A stretch of 64,000 bases of DNA from Rufibacter immobilis (lineage in GTDB: Bacteria > Bacteroidota > Bacteroidia > Cytophagales > Hymenobacteraceae): the NCBI RefSeq assembly GCF_003721565.1, contig NZ_RJJE01000002.1, positions 496,001 through 560,000 on the forward strand, given 5' to 3'. Positions 48,754-57,936 of the stretch are shown here, piece after piece; position 1 is the first letter of the stretch; each line of letters begins with the position of its first letter. Below the pieces are notes generated by a model that worked only from the letters and a program-made list of their open reading frames with translations, did no database searches and had not been told where the DNA came from. The position numbers and the translations under genes are program-made.

Positions 48754-49587
48754 ATGAGTTTTATTGAAGTAACGGTTACCGCCTCAGAAGAATATGCAGA
48801 GATCCTGATCGCAGAGCTGGGAGAGCTGGGGTTTGACACGTTTCAGGATACCGAAAACGGGTTTCAGGCTTACATAGAGGAAGACCGGTTTGAGGAGGAG
48901 GCCTTGCAGGAAGTACTGGAGCGCTACCGTTTTGCGGGGGAGTTCCCGTACCAGACCAAGAGCATCGCCAAGCAGAACTGGAACGAAGAATGGGAGAAGA
49001 ATTTTGAGCCGCTCCTTATCTCAGATAAAGTTTCTGTGCGCGCAGATTTCCATGAAAAGCCTGAGGGTGTGGCTTATGACATCGTGATCACGCCTAAAAT
49101 GTCGTTCGGGACGGGGCACCATGAGACTACCACGCTCATGATTGAAAACCAATTGACCCTGGATCACGTTGGAAAGCGCATTTTGGATATGGGGTGCGGA
49201 ACCGGCATTCTGGCCATCATGGCCGAGCAACTGGGCGCCCGCCAGGTTTTGGCCGTTGACATTGAAGACTGGACCGTGGAGAATGCTCGCGAAAACGCTG
49301 AACGCAATAACTGCGCTACTCTGGAAGTGCGCCTGGGCGACGCCAGCGTGTTGACCGGTGAGGCTCCCTTTGAGTTGATTCTAGCCAACATCAACCGCAA
49401 TGTGCTGCTGGAAGACATGCCGGTGTACAGTCAATTGCTGTTACCCAACGGGCCACTGGTGCTTAGCGGATTTTACACCCAAGACCTTCCGCTGTTGCAG
49501 GAAAGAGCGGCAGAACTAGGCTTGGCGTTTGAATCTTCCAGAACTAAAAACAATTGGGTTTCGGCCATATTTAGAAAAAACAGCTAA
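48754..49587 (+). CDS. prmA: Ribosomal protein L11 methyltransferase
   Basis: 277 residues. Trimethylates ribosomal protein uL11. The N-terminal substrate-binding domain (MSFIEVTVTASEEYAEILIA) is followed by SIAKQNWNEEWEKNFEP, TPKMSFGTGHHETTTLM, SAM-binding ILDMGCGTGILAIMAEQLGA and the motif IV NINRNVL. The longer frame from 48592 adds 54 residues of unrelated sequence, so 48754 is preferred. The next gene starts 25 bp downstream and is probably co-transcribed. Confidence 0.96.
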   Translation: MSFIEVTVTASEEYAEILIAELGELGFDTFQDTENGFQAYIEEDRFEEEALQEVLERYRFAGEFPYQTKSIAKQNWNEEWEKNFEPLLISDKVSVRADFHEKPEGVAYDIVITPKMSFGTGHHETTTLMIENQLTLDHVGKRILDMGCGTGILAIMAEQLGARQVLAVDIEDWTVENARENAERNNCATLEVRLGDASVLTGEAPFELILANINRNVLLEDMPVYSQLLLPNGPLVLSGFYTQDLPLLQERAAELGLAFESSRTKNNWVSAIFRKNS

Positions 49588-49612
49588 CCACTAGCACGCT
49601 TACCTTCTTCTT

Positions 49613-52600
49613 ATGAAGCACTTTTTTCTCTTTTTACTTTTTCTTTTGAGCAGCTTGCTCGGGTACAGCCAGGTCTACAAACTGTCAGCAGATGACCAGG
49701 GGCAGTTCCTGTTGGATGTGCGCGCCATGATGGCCGGTACTAAAAACGAAGCCGCGGTGCTGGTTGCCTCCAACATGGAGAGCGCCTGGAGCAGTGGCAA
49801 GCTCAGCGAGAAGCAGAAGGCCAAGGTTATGGACCTGTCTCAGCAAATGCTGAAGAAAAAACTCAAAGCCCGTCCGCATTTTGAGAATTTCTGGGGTACA
49901 GTGGCCAATAGCGTAAACCTGCACCAGTACACTGGCGCCAATCTGGATCAACTGCTGACCGTGGTAGAGCAAACGCTGCAAAAGCAGGATGTAAAAGTGT
50001 ATGAGCGCTTTTTGGGAAATACCCAGCAGTTTTTGCTTTCCAAGAACCTGTATAAGGGACCAAACAACCAGTTGCAGGCGGTAGGCGGCACTTTCGCGTT
50101 TGAATACAAGGAAGGAACGCCAGAACCGGCGGCCAATGCGGCTTGGGGCAACGAGCCCGCTCCCGCCAAAACTCCGGCTAAAACGGCAACTGCTGCTCCC
50201 AAGCCCGCTGCTCCGGCTCCTAAAAAAGAAGTAAAGCAAGAAGAGGAAGATCCTTGGGCTGCCTGGGAAACACCCAAGAAAGTGAAAAAGCCTGCCCCGG
50301 CTAAAACGGCTAAAACCGGAACTAAGGCTGGCGCAGCTACCAAAAAAGAGACATCCGCTCCGGCCAAACCGGAACCCGAGTCAGTGGAGGAGGAGCAGTA
50401 CTTTGCCGCCCCCCTGCCCGTACTGGCCGGTCCAGTGATTGTGCTGGAGAAAGTAGACCTGTTGTTCACTTCCGCATTTGATTCCGTTACCATCAAGGAG
50501 GCGAAAGGGGAGGTATCGCTCACCAATGGGAAGTACGTGGGGCAGGGCGGAAAATTGGTTTGGAACCGCATGGGCGGAGACGCCACCGCAGAGTTCAAAG
50601 GTCTTACGTTTGACGTAGATAAACCCACCTTCAAAGTGGAAGACGTGACCCTGACTTACCCGGCCGTGCTGGAAAACAGTATTAGAGGGAATTTAGAGTA
50701 CAAGCTTACTAGACCTAAAGCCAACGGAGATAACGGCTTTCCCAGATTTATCTCGCATACTAACAACGCCAAAATCAAGTACTTTGGGTCAGATATCAAG
50801 TATATAGGCGGTTTCTCGCTGGCGGGCGGTACTCTTATGAGTGCAGCGTTGAATGGAAGCCCTTCCACCATTTGGGTAACCGAGGGCGGTGAACGGAAAT
50901 TTAGAGCCACCTCCCGTAACTACACCATCAGTGACAGTGTCTTAACGGCACCGGTGGCCGGCATTGCCATCTTCCAGGGGCAGGATTCCATCACCCATCC
51001 TGGCGTGAAATTCAAGTACAACAAAAATGAGAAGCGCTTGGTGTTGGTGAACCCAGACGGGCTGTACAAACAAACACCGTACTACCATTCTTACCACCAG
51101 ATGGAGCTTACCACAGACATGGCCGTGTGGGATTTGCAAAAGCCAGCCATTGATTTCGCCATTCTAACCGCCAAGAACCAGGTGCCGGTGCAGGTGAACT
51201 CAAAGGAGTATTTCACAGAAACCAGGTTTCAGCAGATCAAGACCATCTCCAACTTCCATCCGCTGTTTGCCACCGTGGGGTACGGGTTGAAGAGAGGCAC
51301 ACAGAATTTCTACCTTTCGGAAATGTCTGAGGACATCAAGATAAAGCCAGAGGTGCTGCACAATGCTTTGACTACGCTAGCCCAGGGCAATTATCTGGAT
51401 TACGAGCCTACTACGGGAGCCGTGCACCTACGGGAGAAAGCCTACCATTACGCAGATGCCGCCCGTGACAAGAAAGACTATGATTACATTCACCTGAATG
51501 CGCTTTCGCCGGCCGGACAAAATGCTACCTTAGACCTGACCACCGGTGATCTGATTCTGCGCGGAGTAAAAAGCTTTGCCTTCCATACAGACTCTTCCGT
51601 GATCGCAGAACCAGACAGCCAGATGGTACGCATCCAGAAGAACCGTAACATCTTGTTCAACGGAAAAGTGAAGTCGTCTAACTTCACCTTTAAAGGGCAG
51701 GAGTTCCTGTTTGACTACGACGGCTTCTTCATTGACCTGGCTAAGATTGACTCCACGCTCCTCACCACCAAAACCAAAGACAAAGACGGCAAAGAGAAAG
51801 ACATGCCGTTTACGTTGGTAAACCGGGGCGGCCAGGGCAAAGCCAAATTGTACCTGAACCGGCCCGACAATAAATCTGGCCGCAAGAAGTATCCCGGTTA
51901 TCCTTCTTTGGATGCTATTTCCGGGGCTACCGTATATTTCAACAAGCCTGAGATCTTAGGTGGGGTATATGATACCAGCGTGTACTTCAGCATTCCGCCT
52001 TTCAAGATTGACAGCCTGGCCAGTACCAAAGGCAACGTGATCGGGTTTAAGGGGACTTTCAACTCCGGGGGCATTTTTCCACCGTTTGAGACAAGGTTAG
52101 CCATTCAGCCAGACGGAGCGTTGGGCTTTGAATATGCGGTGCCTAAGAACGGGTTTGCCGTGTACGGCGGAAAAGGACGCTTCACAGATACCCTCACCCT
52201 GAACACCAAAGGCCTCAGAGGAAAAGGGACCCTCAGCTACCAGACGGCTTCTATGTACTCACCGGGTTTCGTGTTTTTTGTAGACTCGGCCACCACAGAA
52301 GTAGGGAAGAAGGGAAGTTTCAAAGCCGGAACGGTGGCGCAAGGGTCTTATCCCAGCGGATCGTTCAAATCCTTCACCATGAATTGGCAGCCCTACAAAG
52401 ACACCCTTGAGATTGAAACGGTAGGGCGTGAGCTCATGAGCATCTTCAACGACCGGTTTACCTACAAAGGCATGCTGGGCTTCACGCCGTCTTCCTTATA
52501 TGGCAGTGGGGTGGCAGAGAATAGTGAGGTAGCACTCAAATCCCCGTCGTTTGTGTTCAAGAAGGGACTCATCCATGGGAACAACGCCTCTATGGAAGTC

Positions 52601-54610
52601 GCCTCCGCTGATAAAAAACGGCCAGCCCTCTCCACTTATGATATCTTCCTGGATTTCTACATGGATGAAGGCTACGCCAAATACGCCTCAGAAAAGAAAG
52701 GAGCTGCCGCCACTACCTTCCCGCTGGCGCAATATAAATCCTCCCTGTCGGCGGGTAAGTGGGACTTCAAGGCGAAGAAGCTGACCCTTTCCAGTGGCAA
52801 CGAAGACGGTACAGAGGCCTACTTCTACTCCATGAAATCAGGTGATGACTCACTGGCCTTTAAGGCGAAGGGGGCTACGTATGATTTTAAAACCCATACG
52901 CTGGTTGCGTCTGGCGTGCCGTACATACCTGTGGGCGACAGCTATATTTTACCGGACAGCAACAAAGTACAGTTGCTGAAAGATGCAGAGCTGAGAACCT
53001 TCCAGAACGCTAGCCTGGCCATGGACTCAGTGCAGAAGTATCACCAGATGGTTAAAGGCGAGGTGCACATAGACAACCGCTTCGGTATCACCGGGAACGC
53101 CATCTACACCTTCGCTAATGCCACCGGAGATGCCTACAAGATCAAGTTCGACAAGTTTGCCTGGCAGAAAGCGGAGGCTGGTCGTAAAGAAGAGCGTCAA
53201 GGAACGGGGCCCGCTTCTTTCTTCCTGGCAGAGGGAGCCGTGAAAGAAACCGATACCCTGTTCATCATTCCTAAGGTGCGGTACCACGGCAATGTGGCGC
53301 TGGTGTCTAACAAGAAGACGTTCAACTTTGACGGCTACGCCAAATTGCTCTTCAGCGGCAGTGAAAGCGCCGATTGGTTCCCGTACAAGCGCGATGGCGT
53401 AGATCCTGAGAATGTGCGTCTGGAAATCAACAACCCAACGCTGGCAGACGGCACTCCGCTTAAAACCGGTTTGTACATCAACGCCACCTCGGGCAAGATT
53501 TACCCCACGTTTGTGTCTAAAAAACAGTTTGAAGACGATCTGGATGTGTTTGAGGCCAATGGTCTGCTTTCCTTCAACAAAGAAGAAAAGAAATACAAAC
53601 TGGGCAGCGAAGCCCGGGCCTACGGCAAGTCTTATGAGGGAAATGTGCTCCAGTACAACGATGAGACCAAAGAAGCCAAGTACGAAGGCCAATTTAACCT
53701 GCTTAAGTCTGTGAAGGGCTTCAATATGCAAACCGTGGGAAGCGGGGTGGGCCGTACAGACAGCAGCCGGTATGAACTGAACACTTTCATGGCCTTTGAC
53801 TTTGATGCGCCGTCGCAGGCCATTGAGCGCATGGGGCAGCACGTAGCCAAAAACGTAGCCGGCCTGCCGGAAGGAATCAACCTGAGCGACTCTACCCTCA
53901 AGTACAAACTGGCCCCTTTCATTGGCGACAAAGGCGTGGAAGACTTTACCGCCGCCACGGCCGCTGGGTACGTGCCTTTCTCCAAAATCTCGCCTAAGCT
54001 AATCCACACGCTGGTGCTCAACCAGGTGCAGCTCAAGTGGTCGCCTAAGGAGAATGCCTGGTACAGCGTGGGGCCGGTAAGTATTGCCGGCATAGACAAG
54101 ACTGATGTAAACGCTAAAATCACGGGTCACATAGAAATTAAGCGCGGTGCTTCTAGTGATGTGCTCTCTATGTACCTGGAAGTAAACCCGTACGTGTGGT
54201 ACTACTTCAATTTCTATGAAGGCGGGTTGGGCGTTGCTTCTTCAGATCCGCAGTTCAACGGGGCAGTGGCTTCTAAATCAAAAGGTAGGGGCGCGGGCGA
54301 GTACAGCTTCTATCCTATTGAAGACATAGACAAGATGGAGTTCGTGAACTACTTCCGGAAGACTTACCTGGGCAAAGAACCCATCAAAGCGGCGGCGCAG
54401 CCGGTGTACAACACCTTTGACACCGCCCCAGAGGAAGAAGACACCGGCAAGAAGAGCAAGAAGAAGAAAAAAGAAGAAACAGTAGATGCCGTTCCGTCTG
54501 GGTTTGAAACTCCTGTGAACAACGAAGAGGAATCTGGCGGTAAAAAGAAAAAAGAAAAGAAAAAGAAAGGCGAAACCACAGAACCAGACATTGTGCCGGT
54601 AGGCAACTAG
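49613..54610 (+). CDS. Very large exported protein of unknown function (1665 aa)
   Basis: 1665 residues. Signal peptide (MKHFFLFLLFLLSSLLGYSQ), helical region (about 21-165), a Lys/Ala/Pro-rich low-complexity linker (about 166-262, with EEEDPWAAWETPKK), a ~1300-residue strand-rich region (about 270-1585), then alternating acidic and poly-Lys stretches at the C-terminus (KKSKKKKKEE, GGKKKKEKKKKGE). The strand region has recurrent short units such as GFPRFISHTNNAKIKYFGSD and NILFNGKVKSSNFTFKGQEF, reminiscent of LptA/LptD- or AsmA-type repeated strands, but no family is recognised. No terminal barrel strand and no type IX sorting tail. It follows prmA by 25 bp. Likely periplasmic. Confidence 0.85.
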   Translation: MKHFFLFLLFLLSSLLGYSQVYKLSADDQGQFLLDVRAMMAGTKNEAAVLVASNMESAWSSGKLSEKQKAKVMDLSQQMLKKKLKARPHFENFWGTVANSVNLHQYTGANLDQLLTVVEQTLQKQDVKVYERFLGNTQQFLLSKNLYKGPNNQLQAVGGTFAFEYKEGTPEPAANAAWGNEPAPAKTPAKTATAAPKPAAPAPKKEVKQEEEDPWAAWETPKKVKKPAPAKTAKTGTKAGAATKKETSAPAKPEPESVEEEQYFAAPLPVLAGPVIVLEKVDLLFTSAFDSVTIKEAKGEVSLTNGKYVGQGGKLVWNRMGGDATAEFKGLTFDVDKPTFKVEDVTLTYPAVLENSIRGNLEYKLTRPKANGDNGFPRFISHTNNAKIKYFGSDIKYIGGFSLAGGTLMSAALNGSPSTIWVTEGGERKFRATSRNYTISDSVLTAPVAGIAIFQGQDSITHPGVKFKYNKNEKRLVLVNPDGLYKQTPYYHSYHQMELTTDMAVWDLQKPAIDFAILTAKNQVPVQVNSKEYFTETRFQQIKTISNFHPLFATVGYGLKRGTQNFYLSEMSEDIKIKPEVLHNALTTLAQGNYLDYEPTTGAVHLREKAYHYADAARDKKDYDYIHLNALSPAGQNATLDLTTGDLILRGVKSFAFHTDSSVIAEPDSQMVRIQKNRNILFNGKVKSSNFTFKGQEFLFDYDGFFIDLAKIDSTLLTTKTKDKDGKEKDMPFTLVNRGGQGKAKLYLNRPDNKSGRKKYPGYPSLDAISGATVYFNKPEILGGVYDTSVYFSIPPFKIDSLASTKGNVIGFKGTFNSGGIFPPFETRLAIQPDGALGFEYAVPKNGFAVYGGKGRFTDTLTLNTKGLRGKGTLSYQTASMYSPGFVFFVDSATTEVGKKGSFKAGTVAQGSYPSGSFKSFTMNWQPYKDTLEIETVGRELMSIFNDRFTYKGMLGFTPSSLYGSGVAENSEVALKSPSFVFKKGLIHGNNASMEVASADKKRPALSTYDIFLDFYMDEGYAKYASEKKGAAATTFPLAQYKSSLSAGKWDFKAKKLTLSSGNEDGTEAYFYSMKSGDDSLAFKAKGATYDFKTHTLVASGVPYIPVGDSYILPDSNKVQLLKDAELRTFQNASLAMDSVQKYHQMVKGEVHIDNRFGITGNAIYTFANATGDAYKIKFDKFAWQKAEAGRKEERQGTGPASFFLAEGAVKETDTLFIIPKVRYHGNVALVSNKKTFNFDGYAKLLFSGSESADWFPYKRDGVDPENVRLEINNPTLADGTPLKTGLYINATSGKIYPTFVSKKQFEDDLDVFEANGLLSFNKEEKKYKLGSEARAYGKSYEGNVLQYNDETKEAKYEGQFNLLKSVKGFNMQTVGSGVGRTDSSRYELNTFMAFDFDAPSQAIERMGQHVAKNVAGLPEGINLSDSTLKYKLAPFIGDKGVEDFTAATAAGYVPFSKISPKLIHTLVLNQVQLKWSPKENAWYSVGPVSIAGIDKTDVNAKITGHIEIKRGASSDVLSMYLEVNPYVWYYFNFYEGGLGVASSDPQFNGAVASKSKGRGAGEYSFYPIEDIDKMEFVNYFRKTYLGKEPIKAAAQPVYNTFDTAPEEEDTGKKSKKKKKEETVDAVPSGFETPVNNEEESGGKKKKEKKKKGETTEPDIVPVGN

Positions 54611-54642
54611 GCTGCTGTTCTGCGAGTTGACCGTTTTTCCTG

Positions 54643-54702
54643 CACCTCCCGTTTAGGGGCCGTTTTTTCAAAAACAGCCCTTAAACGGGAGGTGTCTTTT
54701 TT
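54643..54702 (+). terminator. Extended palindrome with T run after the 1665-residue gene
   Basis: CACCTCC plus the palindrome copy CCGTTTAGGGGCCGTTTTTT / AAAAACAGCCCTTAAACGG plus GGAGGTG, then TCTTTTTT. The repeat is extended by paired flanks into a ~25-bp stem and followed by a T run, i.e. a working-looking intrinsic terminator 32 bp after the stop. Confidence 0.85.
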
Positions 54703-54718
54703 GTAGCCGATGGCTGAA

Positions 54719-54750
54719 TTGGGCTTTGGCAGGGGCTTTTCCTATATTTG
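54719..54750 (+). promoter_or_regulatory. Promoter of plsY
   Basis: TTG (54719-54721), 21 bases, TATATTTG (54743-54750): fits TTG / TANNTTTG. 73 bases before the plsY start. Confidence 0.55.
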
Positions 54751-54823
54751 AAGAAATATATTTATAAAGGTTTTTGTGCTGTTTCCGTAAGAGGGAGAAT
54801 ACCAAAAACATTACCGCAAGCGC

Positions 54824-55465
54824 ATGGAAGTGGTCATTATTGGTGGAATCATTTTGTTGGCCTATCTCATTGGGTCTGTGCCTACCGCTGTGTGGGTAGG
54901 TAAGAAATACTATGGCATTGATGTACGCCAGCACGGCAGCGGCAATGCCGGGGCTACCAACACCTTTAGGGTGCTGGGCAAAAAGGCCGGCTCCATTGTG
55001 ATGGCCGTAGATATTTTCAAGGGCTGGGCGGCTACCTCGTTGGCGGTGCTGCTCCTGCATTGGGGCGTCATTGCACCAGACCAGCTCATCATGTACAAAC
55101 TCATTCTGGGGGTGATGGCCGTAGTAGGGCATATCTTTCCGGTGTACGTGGGGTTTAAAGGCGGCAAAGGGGTGGCTACGCTCATGGGCATGGTGTTGGC
55201 CGTGCATTTGCAGGTGGCTTTGCTTTGCCTGGGCGTGTTTCTGGTGGTGCTGCTGCTAACCAAATATGTCTCGTTGAGTTCTATGCTGGCGGCCATCGCG
55301 TTCCCGTTGTTCCTGCTGCTGCCCGTGTTCAGGCCAGAGCCCCTGCTGTTGGGGTTTGGCGTGCTCATTGCCGTAATGGTGGTGCTCACGCACAAGAAGA
55401 ACATTAACCGCCTGCTGCAGGGCGTGGAAAGCAAAGCCAACATCAATCCCTTCAAGAGTAAATAA
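54824..55465 (+). CDS. plsY: Glycerol-3-phosphate acyltransferase PlsY
   Basis: 213 residues, the usual size. Inner-membrane enzyme transferring acyl from acyl-phosphate to sn-glycerol-3-phosphate, first step of phospholipid synthesis. Family motifs: SVPTAVWVGKKYYGIDVRQHGSGN region with GSGNAGATNTFRVLGKKAG, then GHIFPVYVGFKGGKGVATLMG, and the C-terminal HKKNINRLLQGVESK. Five or more hydrophobic segments. Transcribed alone between a promoter and a palindrome plus terminator. Confidence 0.96.
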   Translation: MEVVIIGGIILLAYLIGSVPTAVWVGKKYYGIDVRQHGSGNAGATNTFRVLGKKAGSIVMAVDIFKGWAATSLAVLLLHWGVIAPDQLIMYKLILGVMAVVGHIFPVYVGFKGGKGVATLMGMVLAVHLQVALLCLGVFLVVLLLTKYVSLSSMLAAIAFPLFLLLPVFRPEPLLLGFGVLIAVMVVLTHKKNINRLLQGVESKANINPFKSK

Positions 55466-55472
55466 AGCATTT

Positions 55473-55512
55473 GCGTTTAGGGGCTCTTTTTCCAAAAACA
55501 GGCGCTAAACGC
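55473..55512. repeat. Operon-end palindrome, one mismatch
   Basis: GCGTTTAGGGGCTCTTTTTC then AAAAACAGGCGCTAAACGC, 7 bp after the plsY stop. Inner arm bases do not all match. Confidence 0.8.
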
Positions 55513-55553
55513 CATTTGTACATGAGCCCCCTGTGCCCGCAAATTTGATCCCG

Positions 55554-55586
55554 AAGCGCCGTTCCCGTAAGAGAATGGCGCTTTTT
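55554..55586 (+). terminator. Intrinsic terminator after plsY
   Basis: AAGCGCCGTTC / GAATGGCGCTT (one G-T wobble) with an 8-base loop, followed by TTTTG. 34 bp before the dipeptidase start. Confidence 0.7.
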
Positions 55587-55619
55587 GTTTAACTTCACCC
55601 GCACCATCAATCGGAAATT

Positions 55620-56990
55620 ATGAAAGCCTATATTGAAGAGAACAAAGACCGGTTCCTGCAGGAGTTGCTGGAATTGCTACGCATTCCTTCCGTGAGCGCA
55701 GACCCTTCCTTCAAAGGAGACGTGATGCGGGCGGCAGAATACCTGAAGGAAAAACTGGCCGAGGCTGGCGCCGATAATGCCCAGCTGTTCCAGACCGCCG
55801 GGAATCCTATTGTGTACGCCGAGAAAGTGATAGATCCTACCCTGCCCACGGTGCTGGTCTATGGCCACTATGACGTGCAGCCCGCCGACCCTTATGAGCT
55901 CTGGAACTCGCCTCCGTTTGAGCCCGTGATCAAGGACGAAAAAATCTACGCCCGCGGTGCCTGCGATGACAAAGGCCAGACCTATATGCACGTAAAAGCC
56001 TTTGAGACCATGATGCAGCAGCAGAACCTGCCCTGCAACGTGAAGTTCATGATTGAGGGCGAAGAAGAAGTGGGCTCTGTGAACCTGGCCACCTTCGTGA
56101 AAGAAAACAAAGAAAAACTGGCCGCCGACATCATTGTGATCTCAGATACCGGTATGCTGGCCAATGACGTGCCTTCCGTGACTACCGGTCTGCGCGGCCT
56201 CAGCTACCATGAGGTGGAAGTGACCGGCCCTAACCGCGACCTGCACTCGGGGTTGTACGGTGGGGCGGTGGCAAACCCTATCAACGTGCTGTGCAAGATG
56301 ATCGCGTCATTGCATGACGAAAATAACCACATCACCATTCCCGGTTTCTATGACAACGTGGAGGAACTGAGCCAGGAAGAACGCGCCGAGATGGCTCGTG
56401 CGCCCTTCAGCCTGGAGGCCTACAAACAAGCCCTTGATCTTTCTGATGTCTACGGCGAGGCCGGTTACAGCACCATGGAGCGCAATTCCATTAGACCTAC
56501 CCTGGATGTGAACGGCATCTGGGGCGGCTATACCGGAGAGGGAGCCAAAACCGTGATCGCTTCCAAGGCGTTTGCCAAAATCTCCATGCGTTTGGTGCCG
56601 CACCAGAGCTCAGAGGAAATCAGCGCGCTGTTCCAGAGGCATTTTGAGTCTATCGCGCCAGCGGGCGTGAAAGTGACCGTGAAACCGCACCACGGCGGCG
56701 AGCCGGTGGTGACGCCTACCAATTCGGCGGGCTACCAGGCAGCGGCCCGGGCCATGGAAGACACCTTTGGCAAAAAGCCGGTGCCGGTGCGCAGCGGGGG
56801 CAGTATTCCTATTGTGGCCATGTTCAAGTCTGAGCTGGGCATAGACACGGTACTCATGGGCTTCGGGTTGGATTCTGACGCCATCCATTCGCCTAACGAG
56901 CATTTTGGGGTATTCAACTTCATGAAAGGCATTGAGACCATTCCGTTGTTCTACCAGCATTTTGCCGCTTTGCATACCCAGCAAGCCTAA
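55620..56990 (+). CDS. M20-family metallopeptidase / dipeptidase
   Basis: 456 residues. Di-zinc peptidase: metal ligands and catalytic residues in LVYGHYDVQPADPYELW (His, Asp), ARGACDDKGQ (bridging Asp), IEGEEEVGS (catalytic Glu-Glu) and the C-terminal DAIHSPNEHFG (His). The dimerisation domain lies at about 200-320 (TGPNRDLHSGLYGGAVANPI). Cytosolic, closest in pattern to CNDP-like dipeptidases that hydrolyse short peptides. The start at 55620 follows the plsY terminator. A palindrome copy begins 2 bp after its stop. Confidence 0.93.
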   Translation: MKAYIEENKDRFLQELLELLRIPSVSADPSFKGDVMRAAEYLKEKLAEAGADNAQLFQTAGNPIVYAEKVIDPTLPTVLVYGHYDVQPADPYELWNSPPFEPVIKDEKIYARGACDDKGQTYMHVKAFETMMQQQNLPCNVKFMIEGEEEVGSVNLATFVKENKEKLAADIIVISDTGMLANDVPSVTTGLRGLSYHEVEVTGPNRDLHSGLYGGAVANPINVLCKMIASLHDENNHITIPGFYDNVEELSQEERAEMARAPFSLEAYKQALDLSDVYGEAGYSTMERNSIRPTLDVNGIWGGYTGEGAKTVIASKAFAKISMRLVPHQSSEEISALFQRHFESIAPAGVKVTVKPHHGGEPVVTPTNSAGYQAAARAMEDTFGKKPVPVRSGGSIPIVAMFKSELGIDTVLMGFGLDSDAIHSPNEHFGVFNFMKGIETIPLFYQHFAALHTQQA

Positions 56991-56992
56991 AG

Positions 56993-57030
56993 GCGTTTAG
57001 CGGCTCTTTTTCCTAAAACTGGCCTAAAAC
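56993..57030. repeat. Operon-end palindrome, hybrid arms
   Basis: GCGTTTAGCGGCTCTTTTTC then TAAAACTGGCCTAAAAC, 2 bp after the dipeptidase stop and joined to the next terminator, as at 3516 and 8779. Confidence 0.75.
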
Positions 57031-57066
57031 AGCAAAGCCCGCTACGGTAGCGGGCTTTGCTGTTTA
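57026..57066. terminator. Bidirectional terminator between convergent genes
   Basis: AAACAGCAAAGCCCGCTA / TAGCGGGCTTTGCTGTTT with loop CGG. It separates the dipeptidase from the barrel gene ending at 57089. Confidence 0.85.
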
Positions 57067-57088
57067 TAAAGTTACGTCACGTGCTGAA

Positions 57089-57739
57089 CTATCTGCTGAG
57101 CGGGAAACCCAAAGACAGTTGGAATACAGAGTGGCGGGCATCTTTGAAATCGCCGCGGGCGGGAGAGTCATCGCTGAGGTCTGTGAACGCGCCGTTGTAG
57201 CGCAAGCCCAAACTGATACCGCTTTGGGTGGCAAAACCCAGTCCGGCGGCGTAACCCACCTCAAAATCTGAGTAGCCAGATTTGCTTTTCTCTTCTGTGC
57301 CGCGGTCTTCCAGTTTGTTGTTTACGTAATATTTGGTCTTGTCATTGACGTTGAGCAGGTAAGACACCTGCGGACCCGCTTCAAAGAACAGGCTTCCGGC
57401 CTTGATCCGGGCCAGCACCGGCACATCAATGTAGTTGAAGTTGGCGGTGCCTTCATACCGTTCCGTCACGCCCAGCAGATTAGTTTTCTCCACGTCATCA
57501 TACTTATACCCTTTGTTGGAGTAAAGAATCTCCGGCTGAATAGAGAAGAAATCACCCACAATGGGCGCATTGAAATACACCCCGGCGTTAAAACCGATTT
57601 TGTTGTTGAACCTGGATTCGTCTTTCAGGTCACCCGAAAGGTTTGAGTAATTCAGGCCGCCTTTAATCCCGAAGGTAGTCTGGGCCTGTGCGGCATAGGA
57701 AGCCACTACTGCCACAAGTAAAACGAAGATCTTTTTCAT
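57089..57739 (-). CDS. PorT-like outer-membrane beta-barrel protein, paralogue 1
   Basis: 216 residues. Signal peptide (MKKIFVLLVAVVASYAAQAQ), then GIKGGLNYSNLSGDLKDESR, FFSIQPEILYSNKGYKY, IDVPVLARIKAGSLFFEAGP and terminal HSVFQLSLGFPLSR. Closely similar, segment by segment, to the neighbour at 57937 (GIKAGANYSNISGDL; LSIQPELLYSQRGYQY), so the pair is a tandem duplication. Eight to ten amphipathic strands expected. Role unknown; may be a surface structural barrel. No terminator between the two genes on this strand other than that of the upstream one. Confidence 0.85.
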   Translation of the reverse strand: MKKIFVLLVAVVASYAAQAQTTFGIKGGLNYSNLSGDLKDESRFNNKIGFNAGVYFNAPIVGDFFSIQPEILYSNKGYKYDDVEKTNLLGVTERYEGTANFNYIDVPVLARIKAGSLFFEAGPQVSYLLNVNDKTKYYVNNKLEDRGTEEKSKSGYSDFEVGYAAGLGFATQSGISLGLRYNGAFTDLSDDSPARGDFKDARHSVFQLSLGFPLSR

Positions 57740-57871
57740 GTTTTTAGGTTTAAGAGTTTAGTTCCATTTTATGTCAGGAATTAATCAAACACTGTGCCTA
57801 AACTGAAAAGAACCTCTGCCGGGACTTGTAAAGAGGATTTGTGGAATGGTAATGTGTTGTGAATGAGGAAT

Positions 57872-57909
57872 AAAAAACCGGCCGAACCTTTGAAAAAGAT
57901 TCAGCCGGT
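57872..57909 (-). terminator. Intrinsic terminator after barrel paralogue 2
   Basis: Minus strand: ACCGGCTGAATCTTT / AAAGGTTCGGCCGGT, 15-bp stem with two G-T wobbles, loop TTC, then TTTTT. 28 bp after the stop at 57937, so the tandem paralogues are separately transcribed. Confidence 0.85.
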
Positions 57910-57936
57910 GAAGAAATGGGTTCGTTTCCCAGAGGA

